Part shown: positions 42,953-51,702 of the stretch, piece by piece
Position numbering within the stretch: the first letter of the stretch is position 1
Layout of the letters: each line of letters starts with the position of its first letter
Made by a program: the position numbers and the translations under genes
The notes under the pieces: generated by a model
Database searches by the model: none
What the model was told of the DNA's origin: nothing
Seen by the model: only the letters and a program-made list of their open reading frames with translations
Assembly: GCA_017415505.1 (NCBI GenBank)
Contig: JAFQGG010000046.1
Location: forward strand, 28,870 to 92,869
From: Clostridia bacterium
Lineage (GTDB): Bacteria; Bacillota; Clostridia; Christensenellales; Borkfalkiaceae
DNA length: 64,000 nucleotides
Direction: 5' to 3'

Positions 42953-43797
42953 AAATATTCAATCGTGTGTACGAGCCGTGCCTTCGCCTTGGGCGCAAGC
43001 GCGCGAACGCCTTTCTTTTGCGCAAACTCCACCGTTTCTTTGCCCTCGGTATCGGGAAGATTAAGCCAAGGCTCGATACAAATATAATGCGCGCCGTCCG
43101 CGTGCCAAAACAAAAGATTGGGATAATCGGGAAAACTTACTCTCGCAATCGCCTTTCCGCCCCGTTCTTTCAACACGACGGAACGAGAACGGATATCTTC
43201 GAAAACGTAAGTATCGCCGTTCGAAAGCCCTTCTTTATCCAAGGGCATCGTTTGCATTTCGCCCAAAAACAGCGTTTCGCCCGTCAATTTTCCGTTATTG
43301 TTATGCAACAAACGAGTGAGCGATTCCGTCGTTTCAAACTCGATTTCATAACCGTCCACGTCCGTTTTGAGTGCGTACGATTCGTGACTACCGCCCGCGT
43401 AATACGTCGTTTGCTCGGACGGATTTTCCACTTCGTAAGCAATTGAAAGCTTGTTTTCGTCAATCGAATAGGTAACGGAAAACACGAACTCGAACGGATA
43501 AACCGCCCGCGTGCTTTCGTTCGAGCGCAACGCAAGCGTAACCGAAGTTTCCGTTTTTTCCGTAAGAGCAAAAACCGCTTTGCGTGCTACGCCGTGCATA
43601 CCGATAGGATACGAAGTGCCGTTGACCGTCACTCCGCAACGCCCCGCAACGGGGAACAGCAAGGGCGCGTGCCCGCCCCATTCCCCCGTAGGGTTTTGCC
43701 AAAGGCGTTCTTCGTTGCCCGTTTTCACGCTGATAAGCTCTGCGCCAAGATCGGAAACGGTGACGACCGTTTCCCCGCTTTGAATACGGTATTCCAT
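42949..43797 (-). CDS. aldose 1-epimerase (galactose mutarotase)-like protein
   Basis: 282 residues of the mutarotase beta-supersandwich, LacX/YeaD-like subgroup: NPTGEWGGHAPLLFPVAGRC, IGMHGVARKAVF, GGSHESYAL and CIEPWLNLPD. It interconverts sugar anomers; the actual sugar is unknown. ATG 43797 is preferred over a TTG start overlapping argF. Position 4 bp past argF places it in the arginine operon, with no obvious metabolic link. Confidence 0.88.
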   Translation of the reverse strand: MEYRIQSGETVVTVSDLGAELISVKTGNEERLWQNPTGEWGGHAPLLFPVAGRCGVTVNGTSYPIGMHGVARKAVFALTEKTETSVTLALRSNESTRAVYPFEFVFSVTYSIDENKLSIAYEVENPSEQTTYYAGGSHESYALKTDVDGYEIEFETTESLTRLLHNNNGKLTGETLFLGEMQTMPLDKEGLSNGDTYVFEDIRSRSVVLKERGGKAIARVSFPDYPNLLFWHADGAHYICIEPWLNLPDTEGKETVEFAQKKGVRALAPKAKARLVHTIEYL

Positions 43798-43801
43798 ACG
43801 C

Positions 43802-44710
43802 TTACCGCCCCCCAAGGCATTTTACGAGCACGGCTTTTTGCGCGTGCAGTCTGTTTTCCGCCTCGTCGAAAATCTCGTTTGCGTGCGCTTCGAACACTTC
43901 GTTCGTGATTTCCTCTTCACGGTGCGCGGGCAAACAATGCAATACCATCGCACCCTCGTTCGCAACTGCCATTACGCCCGCGTTGATTTGATAGTTTTTG
44001 AAAATCTTTTTGCGCGCTTCCGCTTCGCCTTCCTGACCCATGGACGCCCATACGTCGGTGTAGAGCACGTCCGCGCCCTTCGCCGCTTCCAAAACGTCTT
44101 CCGTGCAGGTGAACTTCCCGTTCTCGCTCGCCCATTTCATAAGCTCCGCATCCGGTTCGTAACCCTTGGGGCACGCCACCGAAACTTCCATGCCCATTTT
44201 AATACCGCCCACGATCAGGGAGTTGGTCATGTTGTTTCCGTCGCCGATATAGCAAAGTTTCAAACCCTCGAATCCGCCCTTATATTCGCGAATGGTCATA
44301 AGGTCCGCAAGCACTTGGCAGGGGTGGCAATAATCGGTAAGACCGTTGATAATGGGAATCGAACCGTAAGTAGCAAGGTCTTCCACTTCCTTTTGCGCGA
44401 AGGTACGGATCATGATACCGTCCAAGTAGCGCGAAAGCACGCGCGCGGTGTCCTGTACGGGTTCACCGCGACCGATTTGCAAATCACGCGAGCTTAAAAA
44501 GAGCGCGTTTCCGCCCAAATCGTACATACCCACCTCGAAAGATACGCGCGTACGCGTCGAGGATTTGGAGAAAATCATACCCAGCGTTTTCCCTTTCAAA
44601 AGAGGGTGGGCAATGCCGTTCTTTTTCTCGAATTTGAGTTGATCGGCAAGATTGAGAATTTCGTTGATATCCTTTTGGGATAAATCCATAAGTTTTAATA
44701 AATGTTTCAT
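43802..44710 (-). CDS. argF: ornithine carbamoyltransferase
   Basis: 302 residues. The carbamoyl-phosphate site SKSSTRTRVSFEVGM, the HPCQVLADL motif and the ornithine-site HCLPAHREEE are intact. It makes citrulline from ornithine and carbamoyl phosphate. The start overlaps the argD stop by 4 bp. The HCLPAHR form and position among biosynthetic genes favour the anabolic enzyme. Confidence 0.97.
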   Translation of the reverse strand: MKHLLKLMDLSQKDINEILNLADQLKFEKKNGIAHPLLKGKTLGMIFSKSSTRTRVSFEVGMYDLGGNALFLSSRDLQIGRGEPVQDTARVLSRYLDGIMIRTFAQKEVEDLATYGSIPIINGLTDYCHPCQVLADLMTIREYKGGFEGLKLCYIGDGNNMTNSLIVGGIKMGMEVSVACPKGYEPDAELMKWASENGKFTCTEDVLEAAKGADVLYTDVWASMGQEGEAEARKKIFKNYQINAGVMAVANEGAMVLHCLPAHREEEITNEVFEAHANEIFDEAENRLHAQKAVLVKCLGGR

Positions 44711-45870
44711 TCCGCTATTACTTCCTTTAAGGTTTTTATTGCTTGTTTTAACTGTTCAAACGGGATATTCAAAGCGGGCAACAAACGGACTTTGTGTTTC
44801 GCTTTAATCACGAGCACCCCTCTTTGCATACAGGCTTTTACGATCTCACCCGCGTCTTTTTCGCAGTCAACACCGATCATAAGCCCCAAACCCGAAACGC
44901 TTTTTACGCCTTTCGCGTCGCGCAGTTCGTCGAAAATATAGTTCGCCTTTTCCCGAACGGCGCAAAGGAGCGTTTCGTCGATTCGTTCCAACACGCTCAA
45001 CGCGCCCGCCGCACAAACGGGATTTCCACCGAAAGTAGAACCGTTCAAACCCGCCGTAAAGAGGTTCTCCACCCGCTCGCCGAGCATGGTCGCGCCAATG
45101 GGGAGTCCGCCACCCAAGCCCTTTGCCGTCGTTACGACGTCGGGGGTGATCGCGTACTGTTCAAACGCGTACAGCGAGCCCGTACGCCCGTTCCCCGTTT
45201 GCACCTCGTCGATCATGAGAAGCAAGCCCTCACGGCGCGCGAGCGCTTCCACGGCTTTCACATATGCCGTATCGAGCGCGGTTACACCGCCCTCGCCCTG
45301 TACGAGTTCGAGGAATATCCCGCAACATTTATGCGCGCGAACGAGTCTTTCCATATCCTCGATATCGTTTGCAAGCGCGTGCACGAACCCGTCCGTCATA
45401 GGCGTAAAGTGTTCGTGAAAGACGTCCTGTCCCGTCGCGGAAAGGGTCGTGATCGTCCTGCCGTGAAAACTGTTTTGCAAAGTCACGATCGTGAAATAGT
45501 CTTTGCCCTTGGTATCCGCGCCGTATTTTCGCGCCGTTTTAATCGCACACTCGTTGGCTTCCGCGCCCGAGTTGGAAAAGAAAACTTTTCTCATGCCCGT
45601 ACGCTCGCAAAGCTTTTGCGCGAGCAACGCGCAAGGGTCGCTGTAATAGAGGTTGGAAGTGTGTTGAATTTTATTCAACTGCGCGATAACCGCGTTTTTC
45701 CAAACCTCGTCGCCTACGCCGAACGCATTCACCGCGATACCCGTACCGAGGTCGATATATTCCTTGTCCGTTTCGTCGTACACGAGCGAGCCTTTCCCGC
45801 GCACGAGGCGTAAATCAAACCGCGCGTAGGTATTGGCAACGAATTGTTTATCAATTTGTTTAATATCCAT
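44707..45870 (-). CDS. argD: acetylornithine aminotransferase
   Basis: 387 residues of the class III PLP aminotransferases. The PLP lysine is in TTAKGLGGGLPIGA, with FFSNSGAEANECAIKTAR and LMIDEVQTGNGRTG upstream. It converts N-acetylglutamate semialdehyde to N-acetylornithine. Argument for argD over gabT is context: it overlaps argF and follows argB, but about 600 bp of repeats (45871-46479) separate it from argB. Confidence 0.95.
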   Translation of the reverse strand: MDIKQIDKQFVANTYARFDLRLVRGKGSLVYDETDKEYIDLGTGIAVNAFGVGDEVWKNAVIAQLNKIQHTSNLYYSDPCALLAQKLCERTGMRKVFFSNSGAEANECAIKTARKYGADTKGKDYFTIVTLQNSFHGRTITTLSATGQDVFHEHFTPMTDGFVHALANDIEDMERLVRAHKCCGIFLELVQGEGGVTALDTAYVKAVEALARREGLLLMIDEVQTGNGRTGSLYAFEQYAITPDVVTTAKGLGGGLPIGATMLGERVENLFTAGLNGSTFGGNPVCAAGALSVLERIDETLLCAVREKANYIFDELRDAKGVKSVSGLGLMIGVDCEKDAGEIVKACMQRGVLVIKAKHKVRLLPALNIPFEQLKQAIKTLKEVIAE

Positions 45871-45905
45871 GTTTTATTCCTCTTTTAATAAGTAAAAAAG
45901 TGTGG

Positions 45906-46000
45906 GCAGGATAATCCTGCACCTAATTTTTATCTATCACTCCGTTTCGGTGTATCTTACCGCCGTTTTGACAGCTTTTTTGCTCTCACAAACCCCCTTC
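45906..46000. repeat. dispersed repeat module A, copy 3
   Basis: GCAGGATAATCCTGC followed by TTTATCTATCACTCCGTTTC, TTACCGCCGTTTTGACAGC and TTTTGCTCTCACAAACC, as at 4638. Confidence 0.8.
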
Positions 46001-46010
46001 TAAAATGCGA

Positions 46011-46030
46011 CTCTACTCACAGTAGAGTTG
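46011..46030. repeat. ACTCTAC/GTAGAGT inverted repeat
   Basis: ACTCTAC-tcac-AGTAGAGT. The same motif recurs at about 57868-57886 (ACTCTAC-tctc-GGTAGAGT). Confidence 0.55.
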
Positions 46031-46058
46031 GAGTTTTTGGGGCTGTTTTTATGATCCA

Positions 46059-46082
46059 AAAACTTAACCATGGTTAAGTTTT
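46059..46082. repeat. 24-bp perfect palindrome, copy 2
   Basis: Identical to 4735-4758. Confidence 0.85.
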
Positions 46083-46097
46083 GGGGTTGTGCCGACA

Positions 46098-46175
46098 TTT
46101 TGCGAAGCAAAATTTCATTGCGTAGCAATTTCACCCGCGTCAAGCGGATTTCATTCGGCGTAGCCGAATTTCATT
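46098..46175. repeat. array of four mini-hairpins
   Basis: TTTTGC-gaa-GCAAAA, TTGC-gta-GCAA, CCGC-gtcaa-GCGG and TTCGGC-gta-GCCGAA with ATTTCA-like spacers, parallel to 4773-4851. Confidence 0.75.
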
Positions 46176-46199
46176 AAAACTTAACCATGGTTAAGTTTT
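46176..46199. repeat. 24-bp perfect palindrome, copy 3
   Basis: Identical to 4735-4758. Confidence 0.85.
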
Positions 46200-46204
46200 T
46201 GGGC

Positions 46205-46325
46205 TTTTTCGACGGGAGTTTACTATGCGTAAACGAGCGAGAAAAAACGCAGTTCAACGCCGTATTGCGCCGTGGATTCTCCGCGGTTACCGCCTCACCC
46301 GAATAAACCGAAGTAAAACGGAGCA
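46205..46325. repeat. dispersed structured repeat module C
   Basis: GACGGGAGTTTACTATGCGT..AACGAGCGAG and GTGGATTCTCCGCGGTTACC match 5080-5200. The apical hairpin is GTTTACTATGCGTAAAC at 46218. Confidence 0.7.
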
Positions 46326-46326
46326 A

Positions 46327-46446
46327 GCAGGCTAAGCCTGCACCTAGTTTTGTCTATCATTCTCGGTCGGGTTACTACACCGCCGTTTTGACAGCTCGTT
46401 TGCTCTTACCAACCCTTTTCCAAAAACTTAACCGTGGTTAAGTTTT
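46327..46446. repeat. dispersed repeat module A copy 4 with adjoining imperfect 24-bp palindrome
   Basis: GCAGGCTAAGCCTGC begins module A; the palindrome at 46423-46446 has one changed central base (ACCGTGGT). Confidence 0.8.
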
Positions 46447-46479
46447 TGGATTGTGCCGTGGATTCTCCGCTTTACAGTT

Positions 46480-47346
46480 TTAGAGGTGGTTGCCCGACAC
46501 AAACATCGTCCCAATCCCCTCGTCCGTCAATACTTCAATGAGAATGGAGTGCGGGATACGACCGTCGATAATAAAGACTTTGTGAACGCCACGGCGAATC
46601 GCTTCGATACAGCAATTTACTTTGGGAATCATGCCGCCGCTAATAATGCCTTCGCGAATCAAACGGGGCGCGTCGGAAACGTATACTTTGGGAATGAGCG
46701 TGGACGGGTCGTCTTTGTCGCGGAGCAAGCCCACGATATCCGTCATGGAAATCAAACATTCCGCTTTCAACTCGCCCGCAAGGCGCGCCGCCACCGTGTC
46801 CGCGTTGATGTTGTACACGTTGTCTTCTTCGTCGCAACCGATCGTGGATACGACGGGAATATATCCCTTTTCCAATACGTCGAGAATGGGCGTTGCGTTC
46901 ACTTCGGTGATCTCCCCGACGAAGCCCAACCGCTCGTCCGCTTTCTTGGCTTTGATCATATGCCCGTCGATACCGCAAAGCCCGATCGCTTTACCGCCCT
47001 TGTTTTGCATCATGTTCACGAGGTTTTTATTCACTTTCCCCGCGAGTACCATTTGCACGATTTCCACGGACTCTTTGTCCGTGACTCGAAGCCCGTTGAC
47101 GAACTCCGATTTCTTACCCACTTTATTGAGCATTTCCGTGATCTCCGGTCCACCGCCGTGCACGAGCACCACTTTTATGCCAATCAGCGAAAGCAATACG
47201 ATATCGCCCATCACCGCTTCTTTGAGTTCCTCGTTGATCATGGCGTTTCCACCGTATTTAATCACTACGATTTTATCGTTATATTTTTGTATGTATGGCA
47301 ACGCCTGCGTGAGGATCTCCGCGCGTTGCGCCGTCGTCGTTTCCAT
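46480..47346 (-). CDS. argB: acetylglutamate kinase
   Basis: 288 residues of the amino-acid kinase fold: VVIKYGGNAMINEELK, LVHGGGPEITEMLNK, a central NINADTVAARLA and the C-terminal GGMIPKVNCCIEAIRRGV. It phosphorylates N-acetylglutamate. The N-terminal helix of about 20 residues before the kinase core is typical of arginine-sensitive hexameric forms, but this is inference. SD AAGGAG precedes ATG 47346; the gene is 17 bp from argJ. Confidence 0.97.
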   Translation of the reverse strand: METTTAQRAEILTQALPYIQKYNDKIVVIKYGGNAMINEELKEAVMGDIVLLSLIGIKVVLVHGGGPEITEMLNKVGKKSEFVNGLRVTDKESVEIVQMVLAGKVNKNLVNMMQNKGGKAIGLCGIDGHMIKAKKADERLGFVGEITEVNATPILDVLEKGYIPVVSTIGCDEEDNVYNINADTVAARLAGELKAECLISMTDIVGLLRDKDDPSTLIPKVYVSDAPRLIREGIISGGMIPKVNCCIEAIRRGVHKVFIIDGRIPHSILIEVLTDEGIGTMFVSGNHL

Positions 47347-47363
47347 TCGTTTCTCCTTCCTTA

Positions 47364-48578
47364 TTAGGTTCTGTAATCGCCGTTAATTTTGACGTAATCG
47401 TAAGTCAAGTCGCAACCCCAAGCCACGGCTTTGCCGTCGCCGTCGCCGAGCGTGATAAGGATCTCGATTTCCTTTTCGCCCAACACTTCCTTTGCCTTTT
47501 CCTCGGAAAATTCCACGCCCGCGCCGTTTTCGCAAACGACCACCGAGCCTTTTTGCGAACGGAAACAAACGCCCACTTTATTCACGTCCACTTCCGCGCC
47601 CGAATACCCGATCGCGCAAAGCACCCGTCCCCAATTCGCGTCCGAACCGAACATTGCAGATTTCAAAAGCGAAGAACAGATTACGGATTTTGCTACCGTT
47701 TTTGCCGTCGCAGTATCTTTCGCCCCACACACCTTACATTCGAGCAGTTTCGTCGCGCCCTCGCCGTCGCCTGCGATCTTACGGCAAAGATATTTCGTCA
47801 CCGCGGCAAGTGCCTCCTTGAACGCGTCGAGCGCCTCGCCCTCCTCGATAATCTCCGTATTCCCCGCCATACCGTTTGCAAGCACCGTCACCATATCGTT
47901 GGTGGAAGTATCGCCGTCCACGCTCACCATATTGAACGAGTCCTTGATATCTTCGGAAAGCGCCTTTTGCAACGTAGCGGGTGAAATTTTGCAGTCGGTC
48001 GTTACGAACACGAGCATCGTCGCCATGTTCGGGTGAATCATACCGCTACCCTTTGCAATCCCCCCGATACGGCAAAGCGTGCCGTTTACTTCAAACTCGA
48101 AAGCGATCTCTTTCAAGACGGTATCCGTCGTCATGATCCCTTCGCAAGCGTAATCGCTGTGATCGCCAAGCCCCGCCACGAGCGCGGGAATCCCGTTGGC
48201 AATCGGCGTAATATCGAGCGGTTGCCCGATAACGCCCGTGGACGCAACCACGACGTCTTTGGAGGAAATCCCCAATTCCTTTGCCAACAGCGCGCAGGTT
48301 TGTTCCGCGATCTCTACGCCGTTTGCGTTGCAGGTATTCGCGTTCCCGCTGTTACAAATAATCGCGCGCGCGTAGCCGTCGGAAATATTGTTTTTCGTAA
48401 CGGTGAGCGGTGCGCCCTTGACGAGGTTTTGCGTATAAGTAGCCGCCGCACTTGCTTTCACTTCGCTCACGATAAGCGCAAGGTCGCGCTTCGTTTTATT
48501 CTTGCGGATACCACAATGCACCCCGTTCGCCGTAAATCCTTTCGCGGCGCATACGCCGCCTTGTACTTCTTTCAACAT
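47364..48578 (-). CDS. argJ: bifunctional ornithine acetyltransferase/N-acetylglutamate synthase
   Basis: 404 residues. The autoproteolytic site with the nucleophile Thr lies in KGSGMIHPNMATMLVF near residue 185, splitting alpha and beta chains. It recycles acetyl from N-acetylornithine to glutamate, and many forms also use acetyl-CoA. Since no argA is seen in this cluster, the bifunctional form is inferred. Start ATG 48578 with SD GAGG, 10 bp from argC. Confidence 0.96.
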   Translation of the reverse strand: MLKEVQGGVCAAKGFTANGVHCGIRKNKTKRDLALIVSEVKASAAATYTQNLVKGAPLTVTKNNISDGYARAIICNSGNANTCNANGVEIAEQTCALLAKELGISSKDVVVASTGVIGQPLDITPIANGIPALVAGLGDHSDYACEGIMTTDTVLKEIAFEFEVNGTLCRIGGIAKGSGMIHPNMATMLVFVTTDCKISPATLQKALSEDIKDSFNMVSVDGDTSTNDMVTVLANGMAGNTEIIEEGEALDAFKEALAAVTKYLCRKIAGDGEGATKLLECKVCGAKDTATAKTVAKSVICSSLLKSAMFGSDANWGRVLCAIGYSGAEVDVNKVGVCFRSQKGSVVVCENGAGVEFSEEKAKEVLGEKEIEILITLGDGDGKAVAWGCDLTYDYVKINGDYRT

Positions 48579-48588
48579 ATCTTTATCC

Positions 48589-49581
48589 TCAACCTTGATT
48601 TCTTCTCCATTTTCCGTCCAGCCATTGTTGACGGTGTTCCCGACTCGTAACGACCAACCCTTCCGTTTTTTCCGCGCCGAGCACGAGGTTCATACACTCT
48701 ACCGCCGCACCGCTCGCGCCTTTGCCGAGGTTATCGTACACAGCCATTAAGATAATTCTATCCTCGTTTCCCTCCGCGGTTACCCACATGGTATCGTAGT
48801 AGCATCTTTCCAACGCGGACACGAACCCTGCCTTGCCCTCGTCCATTTTCTCCACGAACTTCACCGTTTCGCCCGCGTACTTTTGACGATACAATTCCCG
48901 AATCTCTTCCAATCCGCCCTTTTGGAGCTGTTTTTTGAACAGGGGCACGGTCACGAGCATACCGCTGTAAAAATCGGAAACGATCGGGCAAAACACGGGC
49001 GCGTTTTCCAAGCCCGTAATCCCTTTCATTTCTTTCAAATGCTTGTGGTTTTGTCCGATCCCGTATTGATAGGGCGCAAGCAGTTCGTAATCCCGCTCCT
49101 CACTTTCGTATTGCGCGATCATACTCTTTCCGCCACCCGAATAGCCCGTAATCGAATGACAGGAAAGCAACGCGCTTTTATCCAAAAACCCCGCTTCGAT
49201 CAGCGGATAGACGAGCGCGATAAACCCGCTCGCGTGACAACCGGGCACGGCGATACGCTTGGAGGACAAAATCTTCTTTTCAAAGCTTTCGCCAAGCTCG
49301 GGGAAGCCGTACGCCCAATCGGGAAGCGTTCTATGCGCCGTAGACGCGTCAATCACCACCGTGTTGGGATTTTCCACGAGCGCAACCGATTCTCTCGCCG
49401 CGTCGTCGGGCAAACATAAAAACACCACGTCCGCTTGATTGATAATCTTTTTCTTTTCTTCCGCGTCCTTGCGCTTTTCTTCCGCAATCGTCAAAAGCTC
49501 GATATCCTTACGACTTTCCAACCGTTCGCGAATCCGCAAGCCCGTCGTTCCCGAACTACCGTCGATAAATACTTTTTTCAT
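48589..49581 (-). CDS. argC: N-acetyl-gamma-glutamyl-phosphate reductase, type 2
   Basis: 330 residues with an N-terminal Rossmann motif (FIDGSSGTTGLRIRERL), the catalytic Cys in AVPGCHASGFIALVYPL and SITGYSGGGKSM. The short Rossmann part and GSSGTTGL signature fit the type 2 ArgC subfamily. It reduces N-acetylglutamyl phosphate to the semialdehyde using NADPH. Three base pairs separate it from argH. Confidence 0.95.
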   Translation of the reverse strand: MKKVFIDGSSGTTGLRIRERLESRKDIELLTIAEEKRKDAEEKKKIINQADVVFLCLPDDAARESVALVENPNTVVIDASTAHRTLPDWAYGFPELGESFEKKILSSKRIAVPGCHASGFIALVYPLIEAGFLDKSALLSCHSITGYSGGGKSMIAQYESEERDYELLAPYQYGIGQNHKHLKEMKGITGLENAPVFCPIVSDFYSGMLVTVPLFKKQLQKGGLEEIRELYRQKYAGETVKFVEKMDEGKAGFVSALERCYYDTMWVTAEGNEDRIILMAVYDNLGKGASGAAVECMNLVLGAEKTEGLVVTSREHRQQWLDGKWRRNQG

Positions 49582-49584
49582 ATT

Positions 49585-50964
49585 TCACTCCGTAATTTGC
49601 GTACGCACCCACGCGATTTGCGCGCGTACCGATTCGGGCGAAGCCCCGCCCATGCTACCGCGTTTCTCCACGCAGTTTTCCAAGGAAATTTCCTTATACA
49701 AATCCGCCTCGAACAGCGCGCTGTGCGCCTTGTATTTTTCGAGGGGATATTCGTCGAGCACCTGCCCGCTCGCTACACATTCGCCTACGATCTGCCCGAC
49801 GATCTTATACGCCGCACGGAACGGCATACCCTTTTTCGTGAGATAATCGGCAAGGTCGGTGGCGTTGATAAAGCCCTTTTGCGCGGCGCGATAGGTATTC
49901 TCTCCGTTCACCGTCATCGTCGCAATCATGGGCGTGAACACTTCCAAGCACATTTTCACCGTGTCCACGGCGTCGAATATCGCTTCCTTGTCCTCTTGCA
50001 TATCCTTGTTATAGGCAAGGGGCAAGCCTTTGAGCGTCGTCAAAAGCGCCATCAAATCGCCGTACACTCTGCCCGTTTTCCCGCGCACTAGCTCCGCCAT
50101 ATCGGGATTCTTCTTTTGGGGCATAATCGACGACCCCGTCGTGTACGAATCGTCCAACTCGATAAACTTGAATTCCCAGCTCGACCAAAGAATAATCTCT
50201 TCCGAGAAACGGGAAAGGTGCATCATTAAAATCGCAATCGCGCTCATAAGCTCCAAGCAAAAATCGCGGTCGGAAACCCCGTCGATACTGTTTCTCGAAA
50301 CGCCCGTAAACCCGAGCCGTTCCGCCGTATACGCGCGGTCGGTGGGATAGGTCGTACCCGCCAACGCACAGCTCCCCAACGGGCACTCCGCGTTCATACG
50401 CGCCGTCGCGTCCTCGATTCTTCCGATATCCCGAAGTAGCATCATGGCGTACGCCATAAGTTGGTGACCAAAGCTTATCGGTTGCGCGCGTTGCAAATGC
50501 GTATACCCGGGCGCGATAATATCCGCGCTCGACTCCGCTTTATCCGTCACGGCGACGATCAATTCTTTCACGAGCGCGACGAGCGTTTCCGCCTCGTCGC
50601 GAAGATACAATCGAATATCCACCGCCACTTGATCGTTACGGCTTCGCGCCGTATGCAAGCGTTTGCCCGCGTCGCCAATTCTACGGGTAAGCTCCGCTTC
50701 TATAAACATATGAATATCTTCCGCGTCCGAATCGAAGGTAAGTTTCCCCGACTCAATATCGGCAAGAATCCCCGCAAGCCCGTCGATAATCGCGTCTTTA
50801 TCCGACTCGGGCAATATGCCCTGCCGAGCAAGCATTTCCGCGTGCATCATAGAGCCTTTGATATCCTGCGCGTACATTCTGTAATCGAAGCGCAACGAGG
50901 AATTGAAATCGTCCGCCTTTTTATCGAGCGCTTTTGCGAAACGCCCCGCCCACATTTTTTCCAT
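49585..50964 (-). CDS. argH: argininosuccinate lyase
   Basis: 459 residues of the fumarase/aspartase superfamily: MWAGRFAKALDKKADDFNSS at the N-terminus, HTARSRNDQVAVDIRLYL, and the signature GSSIMPQKKNPDMAELVRGK with the catalytic Ser. It splits argininosuccinate to arginine and fumarate. ATG 50964 with GGAG is chosen over an upstream in-frame start adding 15 unconserved residues. An SGNH hydrolase gene lies between argG and argH. Confidence 0.96.
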   Translation of the reverse strand: MEKMWAGRFAKALDKKADDFNSSLRFDYRMYAQDIKGSMMHAEMLARQGILPESDKDAIIDGLAGILADIESGKLTFDSDAEDIHMFIEAELTRRIGDAGKRLHTARSRNDQVAVDIRLYLRDEAETLVALVKELIVAVTDKAESSADIIAPGYTHLQRAQPISFGHQLMAYAMMLLRDIGRIEDATARMNAECPLGSCALAGTTYPTDRAYTAERLGFTGVSRNSIDGVSDRDFCLELMSAIAILMMHLSRFSEEIILWSSWEFKFIELDDSYTTGSSIMPQKKNPDMAELVRGKTGRVYGDLMALLTTLKGLPLAYNKDMQEDKEAIFDAVDTVKMCLEVFTPMIATMTVNGENTYRAAQKGFINATDLADYLTKKGMPFRAAYKIVGQIVGECVASGQVLDEYPLEKYKAHSALFEADLYKEISLENCVEKRGSMGGASPESVRAQIAWVRTQITE

Positions 50965-51036
50965 AGTTTTCTCCGTGAATAAGTCTTCTTTAACGCACTT
51001 TTTGCCCACCGACGAGGGCAGGCAAAATTTTTCGCG

Positions 51037-51690
51037 TTACAAATTCAATAAAAATGCTTTCAAGCAAAGCGCAATCTTTTCCGCACCCGCGTCCGAGGGA
51101 TGCAAGCCGTCGGGCATATAAATCTCTTGAATGCAAGGCACTTTCGGTTGCATACCGCTGTTTTTATACAAATCGAGTACGGGCAACGAATAGTATTCGC
51201 AAACGCGACGAATCATTCCCACGTATTCCGCCAACGGTTTACAAGGCACCCCCAACTCGTTTACCGTCGCGTCCTCGCTCAATCTATGAAGCGGGGTCAT
51301 GAACACGACCGTGCCGTACGGATATTTCTCCACGAGCGCTTTGCAAAGCACGTGCATAGCCCCGCAAAAAGTGTCTTGCGTTCTATCCTCAAACGCGCCG
51401 AACGGCGCGTCGCCGTGTCCGAAATCGTTCGTACCCCCGAACACCACTACGATATCCGCGTCCGCAGGGAGCGCGGGCACTCTCGAAACGAAATCTAAAT
51501 CAAATCTTGGATTATCCACGGTGGGCGCGGTTTGCTTAGCAATCCGCGTACCGCCGATTCCGTCTACAAAAATTTCACATTCCGCAATCGTACCAAACAC
51601 GTTCGTGTAACGGTGCGCCTCGTCGCTTACGCCTGCCCCTTCCGTGATACTGTCACCTAAAAAAGCAACCTTCTTTCCTTTCAGTTCCAT
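51037..51690 (-). CDS. SGNH/GDSL-family hydrolase inside the arg operon
   Basis: 217 residues with all four SGNH blocks: LGDSITEGAGVSDEAH (Ser), VDGIGGTRI (Gly), VVVFGGTNDFGHGD (Asn) and MPDGLHPSDAG (Asp/His). No signal peptide. Ester or acetyl substrate unknown. It starts 12 bp after argG and ends 72 bp before argH, so it must be cotranscribed with arginine genes. A role in amino-acid metabolism, such as removing an O-acyl group, is speculative. Confidence 0.88.
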   Translation of the reverse strand: MELKGKKVAFLGDSITEGAGVSDEAHRYTNVFGTIAECEIFVDGIGGTRIAKQTAPTVDNPRFDLDFVSRVPALPADADIVVVFGGTNDFGHGDAPFGAFEDRTQDTFCGAMHVLCKALVEKYPYGTVVFMTPLHRLSEDATVNELGVPCKPLAEYVGMIRRVCEYYSLPVLDLYKNSGMQPKVPCIQEIYMPDGLHPSDAGAEKIALCLKAFLLNL

Positions 51691-51702
51691 ACCGCACCTT
51701 CT

